64,000 nt of DNA from Nymphaea colorata (lineage: Eukaryota; Streptophyta; Magnoliopsida; Nymphaeales; Nymphaeaceae), in contig NC_045139.1 of NCBI RefSeq assembly GCF_008831285.2, forward strand, positions 14,304,354 through 14,368,353, given 5' to 3'. The position numbers and the translations under genes are program-made. Shown here in pieces: positions 49,779-62,057 of the stretch. The stretch's first letter is position 1; each line of letters begins with the position of its first letter. Below the pieces are notes generated by a model that saw nothing but the letters and a program-made list of their open reading frames with translations, was not told where the DNA came from and did no database searches.

Positions 49779-49980
49779 TGTCAGATCCTTCTTTCCATAA
49801 TTCATATATGGGAATTGTGATCATGCATTGTCTTCTTTTTCAAGTTTCTCATGTAATATTTTCTTTCCAACCTTAGTTGCTATGATTGTGGGCAGGTGTT
49901 ATTTCTTTCCAAAGTTGACACATGGTGAGCTTCAAGGGCACAACTCCCCATGTATGAATTATGGAAAGAAGGATCTGACA
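49779..49980. repeat. 41-bp inverted repeat hairpin
   Basis: Arm 49779-49819 (tgtcagatccttctttccat...) pairs with 49939-49980 (...atggaaagaaggatctgaca) with only a few mismatches around a 119-nt loop. It lies within the putative Copia LTR and could be part of it, or a small inserted element. Confidence 0.8.
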
Positions 49981-49983
49981 CAC

Positions 49984-52033
49984 ACACAACTATAGGTATA
50001 CAAGATTGACACAATAAATACATGCAAAATGCAGAAATTATTATTAGGGAAACAAAATCTTTTAAATAAGACGGACATTAAGTTTAGGCATGGGGCCTGA
50101 ACCCGAAAAAACTAGCCCATACCCTCGACCCGATCTAAAGAAGTGTGTGTATAATGTCTTTCTATTGAAAAAATAATCAGAGGAGTCGATCTTCCGTTTG
50201 AGGAAGGGAGAAGCCCACCACCTTATACCGTGTGATTGCATGATGCATAGGGTAGTTGAGGCTTGCCCAGCTGTCCAATTATTATTAGATCAAATTATAT
50301 TATTTTGTTTGATCAAACACATAACATGGAGAGTGATAACATGAATTTATATTAATTAGACAAAGTGTATCTACTTCGCTTCTTCTCCGTTAATGCCAGT
50401 AATGTATATGAGAGTCTCATCAATTATTGTAGACGCTAATGAACTCAACATGTATTATTAGTTATGTTACTCAAATCATGGGATATTTTCAAAATGTTGA
50501 AGTATTCAAATAATTTAAAGGACAAAGACTAATTTTCACCTTCGTGCATTAATGGTAGGGTAGTAATCCCTTTCGGCATTATTGCTTCGTCACCAATATG
50601 ATGGTGAAGAGGAGTATCTTGAACAAAACTGTTAGGCTTAAAGCTACAATGGAAATATTATTTAACCAACGTAGTCATTTCAATATTTTTAGTCTTTCTT
50701 CTTTATTTGTATTGATGTGACAGATTGGAGGCTCGCCAATTAATCAACTAAGAGATGGCGTCATATTTTACACTTTTATGGACAGAGTACGCCACTGAGT
50801 CGTGAGAGATTGACGATCGGCCAACCAAGATGCGGCGTCGACGAGGTTCATGGAAAAAAATGTGGTCAAGTGAGGAGGCGTCTATTCGTCGACTTTTATG
50901 GAGGTCAGGCCAAATGTATTTAAGAAAGCCACGTATAATTAAGAACTAATTTAGGGATTGACTGCCCTTGCCATTGCGCTTTCATTAAAAAAGAAAACAA
51001 GTTGCTTTTGTTCAATTGAGCATGTGTGGCGTTCTTCTTGGAAGGGTTGGTTTGAATGGAATGGGAACCTAACAAATTAATTGAAGATCGAAAGAATCCT
51101 TTCTTGCCTATTGACTATTTAACTATAAGTGGAATTCAACAATTAATAACATTTACGGGGTGTTTGGTTGACACTTCAAGACCAACCAGGTTTTTGGACA
51201 AACACAGTTTTCACAAAACCTGATTTTGTAAAAAAAAAAAAAGTAAAAAATTTGGTTCCCTTTAAGTTATTCAAAAACATGCGTCTCCCAAACCTGTAGG
51301 ACTCCATGCTTTTGGGTAAGTACGTAACTCATGACCCAGTTTGATGGCGATCTGACTTGGGATGTAATTCTTGAGTCAATTTCAATATATATATTTTGCC
51401 AGTATCCACCAACGTCTGCTCCACTTTCCTCATTTCTGCCATCCTTTTTCTTCTTCTTCAAGATGAGATTAGAAAGCTGAGCTTATTTACCCACTAATGA
51501 ACGAACAGATATATATATATACATATGTCGCATTCATTTGTGATGGATATATGTGCCGTTTCTTCCTTTTTCCAGATTTCAAAAAATGTCTGAATATATG
51601 TCCTGAAGTTTTGCTTACTTTGGAATGGAAAAAGGCACCACCATCAATTATTTGAGGATACTTTACTAGCATGGTTCTAAGGTAAATTCATAAAACATTA
51701 ACAGCAAACGACTTCGAGGCACGCACTTGTGAGTAAATGTTTCATACAATTGCTAACATCAACAAGAGTAAGTGCACTGATCTTTATCGGATATTATTGA
51801 TCTAAACTTAATTTGTATTATTTATATTGCACTTTTGTTGGAACTTCTATAAATTAATCATCATTCCAATTATGCATATGATATTTGAAAAAAGTATCAA
51901 GCGCAACTATATACTAATACCAAAAGCTGATGGCCCAATGTGGGATGACATTAGTGATATACCTACAACTTGGTTAGTCAAAGGAAAAGAAAAATTGTGG
52001 AGATGTATGTTGGTGCTGATAGGCAAGTATCCA
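49984..52033. other. repeat-rich spacer
   Basis: No supported gene. A 'taggcatggggcctgaaccc' at about 50083 resembles the end of the hAT MITE at 47398 but has no partner. A 'ggggtgtttggttgac' at about 51157 resembles a Tourist MITE end. The open stretch at 51827-52084 is unrecognised. Confidence 0.45.
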
Positions 52034-52230
52034 TTAATTCAAATATGTCTCACTTTTATACTAAGCTCAGACCCTTTTGTTTAGCATATCCCAACCCACC
52101 CCTAGCAGTTTCAACTCCGGATCAAAACAATTAATTCAAGTATGTCCTACTTTTATACTAACCCCAGACCCTTTTATCTGACAGATCTCAACCCATCCCT
52201 AGCAGTTTCAACTCCAGCTCCGAAAAAGAT
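52034..52230. repeat. 97-bp tandem duplication
   Basis: Two adjacent imperfect copies at a 97-bp offset share 'acttttatacta', 'cagacccttttrt' and 'cctagcagtttcaactcc'. Non-coding. Confidence 0.8.
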
Positions 52231-53760
52231 AGGAGATAGGATAATCAACCACTTACTAACCCCTTTTATAAGTTTTTAAAGATCTCTCACAGTCTTTAAT
52301 ATGAAAGTAACCTTCTTAAAGTGACATGTTACACTATCATGTTGAAATAAAAAACCCCCTCCATGCACAACGTAATGTCAAGACCTTAACTTGCATGTTA
52401 ATCTCGTCGTTTTCATGGATTAAACTACTTATTCTATATTCAATCACTAAAATTGAAAGATTAATAACCTGAACTAATTGTATCTTCGAAAATATTATAC
52501 TTTACGTTCGATAATTGACTGCGAGAACAAGAAAAGCAACAACGCTCTGGCGACCTTTTGATTGATCTTTGTTACATTATTTCAAAGGTATAAAAAATAA
52601 AAGGAAAAGTTAAGCCCGTTAATTTTGAAAGGGGCCAAATATAGGTGCTTTCTTTTTTAGAAAGATTCATCCTAATGGACCATAGAATAACATAAAAAAA
52701 TTAAGCAAATTGAAGGTCGCATGCAGAAGGAAAATCACTAAAAAACAACAAAGTAAAAATTTCATTTACTTTACCTACCTTTTCACTGTAAACAAAAAAA
52801 ATGAACCTTATTGCTATTAATTCGATCCGTCTTTCCCTGTAGCTATAACATAAACGCCTGCGAATAAAATCTATCATCTTGAAACAAGCGACAATTGGTT
52901 CTTTTTATGTTGCTTTATTAAGTAGAAGATTGTTTACTCACTCTAATAGGAAAAAAAAAAGATCATTCTGCTCAACTTCTCCAAAATATAATCTAAGGTA
53001 TTATGAACGCAAGTAATAAAGGTAGACGTTTCTTTAACAACCAACAGCAAAAAATTGTGCTCACATCAAACAATTGAGGAATCTAACTGACCTATTTTGA
53101 CCAGAATGTAGGTCCCTAGCTAGATAAAACGAAAACTATCCCAAAAGCAATACGATTTCCAATCGCAAGACTTGAGCCGCCTTTGTTCTATGTGTCGATA
53201 ACCAAAAAATATTCCAAACAGTATGGTCAGGGTGAGGAACAGATTTCCTACTTCTGACTAAGACTTCCCTAATTATTAGCATCACATGTGTTGTCACACA
53301 GCGTAAAAAATAAACAAATTAAAGAGAGGTCAACACTGTATATTAATTCGTAGCCCTGTAACCTAACATGAGAAGAACTTACACATTCATTTTGCAGTAA
53401 TTAATTGGTGAGCGAAATTAGTGCTGACGGTTTGCTGCTAAAGTGGTGAGATTTATAAATCACCCTTGTATATCAATTGCTGCAAATCAATAAATCCTTA
53501 AGAGAGTGAACGACAGAAATCTCATACACACTATTTTATGCTATTTTTCTCATGAGAATTTTTTAACTCTAGCTGAGTCTTCTCGATTGCCAATCATGTA
53601 TACGAGTGGTTGGTGTTGGGCTATGAGTGATGTGTGCTTTTTGGTTGTGATGGTAGGTGAGGTTTGGGTTTTACGCATGGAATGATTGATTTTATCCCCT
53701 GCTGTGGGCCTTCTCAGAAAAAGGAAGAAGCAGAATTGTCTCTGTGGATGGCTGGAGATG

Positions 53761-53809
<49 letters not shown>

Positions 53810-55792
53810 TCGGAGAGAAAGTGATTGCACTTTTGTCTGTGGCGGTGGTGGAAGGGGTCAACTGAATGTGTATCTGCCTGTGTATGTGGAAAAGGAGAAG
53901 GGTGCAGCTGGTGACGGTGCAACTGCAAGTCTGCAACCTCCACACGGTATAAGGAGAGTGCCAAGGCTGAGAAAGAGAGAGAGAAACAGATGACCGGTAT
54001 GTGGCTTTGTAAAGTTTCAGACGTTATCATCGATGTTTGAAGGACATGATTAGATTAGTATACTATATTTCTCAAGCGAAAATTTTTGAATGAAGTACTG
54101 AACAATTTTGGTAGTGGCCCTAGTGAGAAGAATCGGTGGATTTGCTCATGAATAAGAGAAATAGCTTCATTGAACAGATCTTGTATATCGATGGTGCTTC
54201 CTTCTATGATCAGGAAAATGCTGTAGCGTAAAAGGCATGAATATCCTGTAAAATCTGCAACGTCCACCGGTTCCTAATGCTCAGGCCCTGAGAAACTTTT
54301 CAAAGGATTTACTCCTTTAGTTTAACTTTAAAATAACCACGAAACATCGAATTGGCTTCTTCCTGTCGCTTACATTATTCAAAACTTAAAAGCATGCAAT
54401 TGATTCTTGCCATGATTCTACATGTGCAATGAATCACATTAAAATCATCGATTCTTGTTCCGTTATGAAAGTGATTCTCATTATAATAGAAGTCATGTGT
54501 TTCATGTACCTCAGTTATTAGTGATTGAACAGATATTTGGTGCATCACAGCGCTCCAATTGCAATTTGTCAGACAGAGAGGTAGACGCATGCTGTAATGA
54601 TCGCTCCATTTCCTAGACAGCAGCAAGTGCAGAAAACCATTTGTCTGCAAATGATTGAACATCTTTTCGAAAATTCTTTTGGCCTATAACTCATCATGTT
54701 GAAAAGGAAGTACGTGATATAGGACAGGGCCGCTGCCACTTTTGAAGGCCATCGACCCAACTCGATCATTTCAATAAAAATCTTGAATCACTGCATGATG
54801 TCTATGAAACCATGTATGTTTTAATTAGTTAACGATATATATGGACTAAGAAATCATAGACACAACCATGGTTCGTCCACCTGCGATTGTTCATCTGATT
54901 GTCGTGTATGAATAAGCTCCATTATTTTTGTTGTTTAAAGTGAAATATGACCTTCAATTAGTTGCTTGGGAAATGGAATTGCGGCCAGTGGAAGTCAAGC
55001 AAACCCAGAAATAAGTTATAATTAACCCACCTTTTGACTACTTCTGGATTAAAAATGGCCAGAAAGCTCGAAAGAATTATGGATTTGCTCAGAATCTTCA
55101 ATCTCAGGGGATCAACTTTTCTTTTTCTTCCAACTAAAAAACGACAAAAAAGGAACCGGATCAAAATCGTTTGTGACTTGGAACTGGCTGTTGATTAATT
55201 TCTATCTGAACTAGATCGAGTATCTGAAAATTATGAGGAATCTGTTGAGCTTATAAAGTGAGAGAGAAGCGCCTATCTACTTCAACGGCCATTGTTCAGG
55301 TCGAACTCAGATGAAGATCCGATCCACCCACTTGCTTCCCCTGTGACATTATGAGGTTGTATGGATTAAATAATTGGACCTTTTTATTATTTGTAGTTGT
55401 TGTGGCCCCAAGAAACGTGCTTTTTTCTCTTGTTTTGGTTCTTTCTTTCCTGAAAAAGGTTCAGGGATCAAAAAGCTAATCATACAAGATGGGGGAAAAA
55501 GGAGGAAAAGTGAGACAGAGAGAGTAGTTCAACTTTCATCTGTTGAAATATTATGAGGAACGAAAGCAGATTCTTCCTTTGGAAAGGGCTTTCAAAGCTT
55601 TTATGATACAAATAGATCTCAGAAGACCACATGAATGGCCGCCTCTTGTCGTTCTTTTGATAAGAAGCATCGAGAGAATGCACCGTCTCTGTCTGTGGAA
55701 TAAGTGCCACAAAATGTGGGAAATGAATTATTTTGTAATCAATGAAGATTACACACACATATACATATAGCGAGAGAGAGAATGGGTTCAAG
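52231..55792. other. AT-rich spacer with compound microsatellite
   Basis: No gene supported. At 53759-53808 a (TG)n run passes directly into (AG)n; long minus-strand open frames around it are products of this simple repeat. The rest has no recognisable coding or repeat structure. Confidence 0.45.
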
Positions 55793-55954
55793 CAGTGGTG
55801 GAGCCAGTTGGTGTGGGCAAATGCCCACATCAGCACACTAAAGTTACATATAAAAACTTTATTAATTTTTCTGTTTTTACACATGAATGTCTCTTAAAAA
55901 TTGAAATTTAAACTTACAGTGCCACTTAGTCAGAAATTTGTGGTTCCACCACTA
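55793..55954. mobile_element. 162-bp hAT MITE
   Basis: Terminal inverted repeats CAGTGGTGGAGCCA (left) and TAGTGGTGGAACCA (right, complement) are flanked by an 8-bp target duplication, ggttcaag (55785-55792) and ggttcaaa (55955-55962). No coding capacity. The interior 'ggtgtgggcaaatgcccac' is a short palindrome shared in part with 46562-46576. Confidence 0.88.
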
Positions 55955-58076
55955 GGTTCAAAGGAGTTCCGAGAGTGAAATATGGGGCCACCTGGAAAGG
56001 AAAGCAAGCACCTAATGAGAATGGAGTTGAAAGAAGAAAACTCTACTCTTTTTGGGAGTGCGTGCTTTGATGTGGTATGGAACCAAATTCGAGAAAAGTT
56101 AGGCCTTCAACATCGACCTCTCCCCACAGAACTCCTTCTCACCACCACCTCCATACAGTACTCACACACTCCAGATTCCACACATTGTAATCTCTCTCTC
56201 CATCTCTCTTTCTCTTTCTCTGTCCCTGTCCCTGTCACGGAACCAACCAATTCTTCTTCCTTCCCCGGTCACATTAATCGACATGTTGTTTTCCCGGACT
56301 TCCTCCAGTGAGTCGTGCCTCTGGTCAATGTATTGGTCGCTTCAGTCCAAAACAAAATTTTCTTGCTCTTCCGTGTCATCCAACGCACATGTATCTGCTG
56401 TAGGCCATTAATTGTATGGAGAAATTAAACGATAACCGTGCTCCTTGACGATGAATTGATCGAATAATGACAAATCTAGTTAAATGTTTGTATATAATTG
56501 ATTTATTAACGATGATGAAGGCCGAACCGACCAATACCACAACCCACAATGTTTTATAAACAGGAAAGATAACGTGTTGCTTGTGAGATGGCAGGATTAG
56601 TATTAAAGAGATACCTACGATAAGATTGAATTTTCCACTTACGATGGTATTATGATGATGAATTGATGCGGGGATTAACTTGCTGTGTTATCAATGGTTG
56701 ACACCCGTATCATGGGGAGGAGCTCAGGTCATGTGATTTGGCTGTTCGAAGGATTTTCTTTGAACCGGACGCAGATTTTGTGGTCATAACTGCACCAACA
56801 AAATAAAATCTCAGCAACATTCTAGAGGTGGCCTTGTATGCCAAGTGGTGCGAAAACTTCACTGTGTATATGCTGTCTGCCATGTGGATCATAATGGGCT
56901 TCAATCTTATCATCTCCCATCTTGCGCCACAGGGAATTGGCTGCCGAAAGGAGATCTAAAGCGAAAAAAGGAAAGAGAGAAGCTTTGCGATTGGGTCGAT
57001 TTGATTTCAGGAAGACCTTCATCCGAATCCAAACTGTTTGCCTTCCTCAGTCACTATCATAATAACCACGAAAAGTTTATTAAGGTCAATTGAATTAAAT
57101 GAACCAGTGATTCTCCTGATCGAACAGGAACCCAATGGTGGTTGTTCCATTGATGTGGACTAACCACTTAGTTTTCGCTCAAAAGAGGACATGAACAACG
57201 TTGTTTCCAATTCTTTTGCATCATTATGTATGCAAACCAGCTTCTTTTTCTTAATTAAGCGTAAGGAGCGATTATTTAGTGAACACTATATATCTGTATA
57301 TATTTAGGAACAATAATTTAGCGCTTGTTCTCAAACGACAACTTGCAAGAACATTTGTCCATGCATGGCTTCACGTGCAATAGTTTGAAACTAGAAAATT
57401 TTAAAGAAAGGAATATGCAGGCGTATATGAACTGGAAAATCTAAGAGATGAACAACAAAACAAAGTTGAAAAAGCAATGGAAGGATAAGAGATTCTTAGA
57501 CAGAAACACGGATAGCTAGCTAGACACACATGTCCTCTAGCAGTTTGAATTATTAAAGAGATGCATGATTGCAACGTTGAAGTATGTTTCTTCTTCTTGT
57601 GTTTTTGCGGTAGCTGATGATCCTATGCTCCTTCGCACCCTCGCATACGGCAGCGGAAAAGACGTTTTCCTTCATTTCTATCTGTAGTCGTCTGTTTGGA
57701 ATTTTCATCAACTCATAAAATGCCAAATTACGATACATGGCACTTGCCCATTCCTCACAAGTCACAAGTTTCAGTTTAGTTCTTACGCGTATGACAGAAA
57801 GGGAGAGAGGGAGTCAAATGTGTACGTCTGCTTGTGAGTCTGTGTCTGTACTTATATATATGGGAATTGAAATTGAATGACTGCCGGATGTTGCTTAACG
57901 TTGAAAATTTTAAAAACATCATTAACAATCTTTAACACAGGGCCATTAGCGGCGGTTTATGGTATGGCAACAATTTATGGTTCTTTCAATACTGCTTGAT
58001 ATGGTTTTAGCAACGAGTTTAAATTTTTTAGCCGGCCGCTGAATCAATCTCTCTCTCTTTATATATATATATAAAC
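55955..58076. other. spacer, no supported gene
   Basis: CT-rich run at about 56190-56230. A promoter-like set on the minus strand (ATATATAAG near 57855, then a leader-like stretch) precedes an open stretch at 57553-57765. That stretch has no suitable ATG and no known protein resemblance. Confidence 0.4.
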
Positions 58077-58124
58077 GTAGACCTACCAAGAATATATATA
58101 TATATATATTCTTGGTAAGTCTAC
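58077..58124. repeat. 48-bp near-perfect palindrome with (AT)n centre
   Basis: GTAGACCTACCAAGAAT, an AT run, then ATTCTTGGTAAGTCTAC: arms of about 17 nt plus the self-complementary AT core, with one mismatch. It can form a cruciform or hairpin. Confidence 0.9.
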
Positions 58125-58728
58125 CTTAAAACATGTTAGTAGGGTAGGAAAGTTGTGTTGTTATGTGCATGGCAGCACCTGCCCCAAGCGGGATGCTCAT
58201 AAATGCATTTCTCGGGAGACAGGCTTCTGTATTGTATGACATACAATGACTTGTCATACTCACTGTCGCCTCATCGGTATTATAAGCTTGTAGGTGAATG
58301 CATCCTTTACAACCCCGCGAACTTAGAGTAGCACCGGCGAGACGCTGCCCTGCAAGAGGACACTGCCTGGATTCTGTACTCAAGTCCAGCCGTTTACTTA
58401 GACAGGGTGGGTTGCTGGCTGTTTCTTGAGATCGAACAGGGATCTATTCCCGGGCAAAAATAAACAGTAAAAAACTTTTACTTCTTACCACAGACGAATG
58501 AATCAAAGTTGCCCTAAATGTATGTACGCGTTTGGTTTGTCACACAAGAAAAGATAAATTTTGCTACATTGGATATGCCGTCTCATTTGCACCCCTTATT
58601 TTCTAAGTGATTAATGATGCTTGGTGTGTACGTGTTTGCGTGAAGTGGATCAGCTGGGCAAGAGGAATAAATGGCAACTTTTTTCTACCTTTTAAAAGGT
58701 GACCTCACAAAGTGGGGAATCTCCCCGG
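58125..58728. other. spacer, no supported gene
   Basis: A cysteine-containing open stretch on the minus strand (58126-58383) lacks an ATG at its start and resembles no family I know. Confidence 0.4.
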
Positions 58729-58925
58729 AGGCAAAGAATGACCACGACATGAGCATTTTTAAAAGAAACACCTGTTCTATTCTTTCTCCCTGAGGCAAAG
58801 AATGACCACGACATGAGCATTTTTAAAAGAAACACCTGTTCTATTCTTTCTCCCTGAGGCAAAGAAAGACCATGACATGAGCATTTTCACAATCTCAAAA
58901 GGGAAAAGAAGCACCTGTTCTTTTT
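58729..58925. repeat. 64-bp minisatellite, three copies
   Basis: Copies start at 58729, 58793 and 58857 (period 64). The first two are identical over nearly their whole length (aggcaaagaatgaccacgac...); the third is diverged and interrupted by an insertion (acaatctcaaaaggg). It lies about 200 bp left of the SULTR3 duplication breakpoint. Confidence 0.92.
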
Positions 58926-60370
58926 TTTCCGGGGATATCTATCGCTTGGCAGAAAGCCAAAGCTCTACCCAATTTCTTATCTCTTCGGGATACGAAGCAT
59001 CCAGTTATTATGTGCCTTACCTTAGTTCTGCATATGGGATGTCTGAGAACGGGGCATAAATTTGATATGCAGTTAATGGGATTAGAACCTAAATCTGAAC
59101 GATGAGATTAAACCCAGAACCGGTCGGAGGGAAAGTGCTTTATTTTGCTCCCAAGTAGGGATCTATGGGGCGGTTGGTGGCCATAAGCCTGTTATGCCAA
59201 TCTTGAGGTGAAGCATTGAAAGTAATAAAGAGTTAATTTCTCTTTTTATTGTTCAATTAATATTTGAAGTAAGAAAAAGAAGATTGAACAAAAATACTAA
59301 AAAGTAGTATTCAGCCTGTGGAAGCAAACATAATATAATACTTATGGGCACCACTTTGGTCGCTTGCAACTTTAAATCCCGTAAAAAGGAGTTCAGGATT
59401 TGGAGATGGTGGACGGATAAGGGACGACATTCCGTGACCCAACTTTCAGCCATATATTCAAATCCCATTGTAAGGTTCCATAAAGCCACTTGTCCGGATA
59501 AGTTGGGATAAACTGAGATATTCTCATTTGACTTTCTGATGGGCAGCACCTATGCCGGAGGCTAAATTGCCATTTTAAATTCTGACGGAAGTGTTCACAC
59601 TTCACAGGGAAGAGACTTCCGGCGAGAGCGATGACGCCGGTGACGATGCCGGTCTTGGCGGCGATGGCTAAGTACTGAGGCGAGAACGTTAGCTCCGTTA
59701 GGGAGGGAGGGCTCACTCCCCTTTTCAGGTGTTAATCAGAACACGCAAAGGTCAAGTTTTCCTTGTTTATTTTTTAAATTTTAATCTTAATTCAGGATAT
59801 TTTAAACTTATTTCTTCAATAAAAAAATATAAAGTTCACACATGCGGATCTCCATTAGTGAGAAACCGATAAGAGTCACGATGAGTGGTTCTTCTCTTCG
59901 TTTTGTGTAGGTTAACTTTGGACAATGGCTTGTAACATAGTACATATAAGTTAAGTTTTTCAAAGCCAAAAATATACGTTGTTATTTGCCTTCTTTAAAG
60001 AAAATAATTACTTTTACATGTCATAACTTTATAAGCTATTAATGAATTAGAATATGTATTTACTTAACATATTCCACAAACTTATATTGCCATGTCATGT
60101 ATTGTAGAAGACATATATAGTTTAATCTTTTTTGTACTTTAATGTCATTTTATGAAATAAATAATGTGAATGGCTAAAACTATGCAAAATTTTATAAGGC
60201 AAAAACTCCAAGTTTAAGCTAAATCATTTAACTTAAACATATTGTCCTTAGTAAATTTACTTTGGAGAAACATTTAGAAACTCATATCGGACAAATTAAA
60301 ATATGCCTAGTCAAAAGAGTGTGACAAAAACATTTTGGAGTGCTCGATCTCAAGATTTTTCTCTTTCCTT

Positions 60371-60481
60371 CTATGTCACCAAGATGCGAGGTGCGGGTGC
60401 AGGTACGACACATTTCAAAAAATTATGGTGCGGCAATAGTATTTTTTATTATTATTATTAATTTATTATAGTAACATATTA

Positions 60482-60530
<49 letters not shown>

Positions 60531-61353
60531 AATAGAATGAAATTTACAGAAATTTATTTTTTAGAATAGTGAAAGTGAATGGTGTTTTTAAAATTTTTTA
60601 AAATTATTTAGGCATATATGTTTATTGAAGGATGTCTCACTATTTTAAAAATATATGTAAAAGGATGGGGTGGAATGAAAATTTTCATTCCCATAGGGGG
60701 TAAGGACCCGAGGTGGGTTCCTCTTACCTCTTCCTCTTTGTCTCCCTTTTCCCTTTTTCGTTTCCCTCCCTTTTAGTTGTCCTTTCATTTTGTAGGTGAG
60801 TATTAGATGTAGGGAAGAAGAAAGGTGGAGGAAGGAGAAGCGGCGGCAGTGGGAGCAGCGGCGGTTAGAGTAACTAGGGTTTTTTTTTCTCTCCTATCTG
60901 TTTTCCCCTTCCTTCTCACCCTGTCTCGCCCGAGCTTTGTCTGCACTCTCTTCCTCCCACACTTTTCGCTCGCCCTCTCTTCATCTCGCCTTTAGTCCCC
61001 CTCAGTGCCCTCACCTTTGCTCTCCTTGTTCCCCCAAAGCCTGTCGCCCCTCTCCCTCTATCCTGAGCTTTCGAGTCGTCCCTCTTCCTCTGTCCTGAGG
61101 TCTCTCTCTGTGTTCCCTTTCTATCTCTTTCACTCTGGCAGGTAAGCTCTTATGCCATCTCTTCCGCAGTCCCTCTCCTCTCCCTACCGCCCTTTTTCCC
61201 GCACACTCTCTCTCTCCCTACTGCCATGTATCCCTACTGGTGCAGTTTGGGTGCGACCGTTTGAGCTGGTGCGGTTTTGATGCGAATCTTAGTCGCACCC
61301 GCATTGCGTCGACGCGGGTGCGGGTCCATTTTTGCCGCACCATGGCGACATAG
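60371..61353. mobile_element. 983-bp TIR element (hAT-like) inserted in the SULTR3 copy
   Basis: Ends CTATGTCACCAAGATGCG and, complemented, CTATGTCGCCATGGTGCG, flanked by an 8-bp duplication (ctttcctt 60363-60370, ctctcctt 61354-61361). The parental intron has a single ctctcctt at 42712-42719, an empty site. Inside are (TA)n and (GA)n runs (60481-60530) and a CT-rich block; no transposase is recognised. An 8-bp duplication fits hAT, but the ends are not a textbook hAT sequence. Confidence 0.82.
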
Positions 61354-61583
61354 CTCTCCTTTAGAAATTTTGAAAAGCCGTACATTTAATTTAAAGTGAA
61401 GCGGTTACCTATTCACCTTGTTTATTGAAAAATGAAAAGCATACTATTAAACAAAATAGGTTATATGTAGTCCTTTTAGTAATTCTCTCGTTTCACTTTA
61501 CCTGCTGGAGTTGATGATCTTTTGTATATGAAAGTAATTAATCTTCGAAACAAAACCAACTTACTTTCTCACTCTTTATCTTA

Positions 61584-62057
61584 GGGCCTGTGTGGTTGGA
61601 AGGAAATGGAGGGATTCAGCAATCTCTCCTGTGTTTGGTTGGCTAATTAGAAAGGAGGGAAAGGAAGGGAAAGAAAGAAAGTCTGTTTGGATGGGATGGG
61701 AGGGAAAGAAAAGGAAAGGAAAGGAAATGATTGTATAGTGTAAATTCAATCCCTTCCAAATCGGACGGATTGGGAGGGAAAGGAAAGGGAGTAAGTACAA
61801 AAGTGTTGACTGCCCACAATACCCCTCCACGTTTTTTTTCTCCCTGCCTCTCAACCTTTTGACTATTGAGGGTATTATTATAAATTGTATTGTTTCCTTT
61901 TCATTCCATTCACTTTTATCCAAACAAGCCTTTATAATACCTCTTTCCATTCCATTCCATTCCCTTCCCTTCCCTTTCTCTTCCCTTCCCTTTCCATTCC
62001 TTTCCCTCTCTTTCCCTCCATCCCTTTCCCTCCCTTTCCCGCCAACCAAACAGGGCG
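61584..62057. mobile_element. 474-bp Tourist/PIF-Harbinger-type MITE inserted in the SULTR3 copy
   Basis: Ends GGGCCTGTGTGGTTGG and, complemented, CGCCCTGTTTGGTTGG, flanked by the 3-bp target TTA (61581-61583 and 62058-62060). The left half is GA-rich and the right half CT-rich, so the element folds back on itself. The parental intron at about 42937 lacks it. Confidence 0.85.

Noticed and set aside
53550-54030. Minus-strand frames with Ser-Leu and Thr-His runs
   Set aside because: Translations of the (TG)n(AG)n microsatellite; no independent coding signal.
57553-57765. Possible small peptide gene with a TATA-like element upstream
   Set aside because: No ATG at a suitable place in the frame, no signal peptide or conserved Cys pattern; only the promoter-like sequence is suggestive.
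58126-58383. Cysteine-containing minus-strand frame considered as a secreted peptide
   Set aside because: Starts at a non-ATG codon, no hydrophobic signal segment, and Cys spacing matches no peptide family I know.
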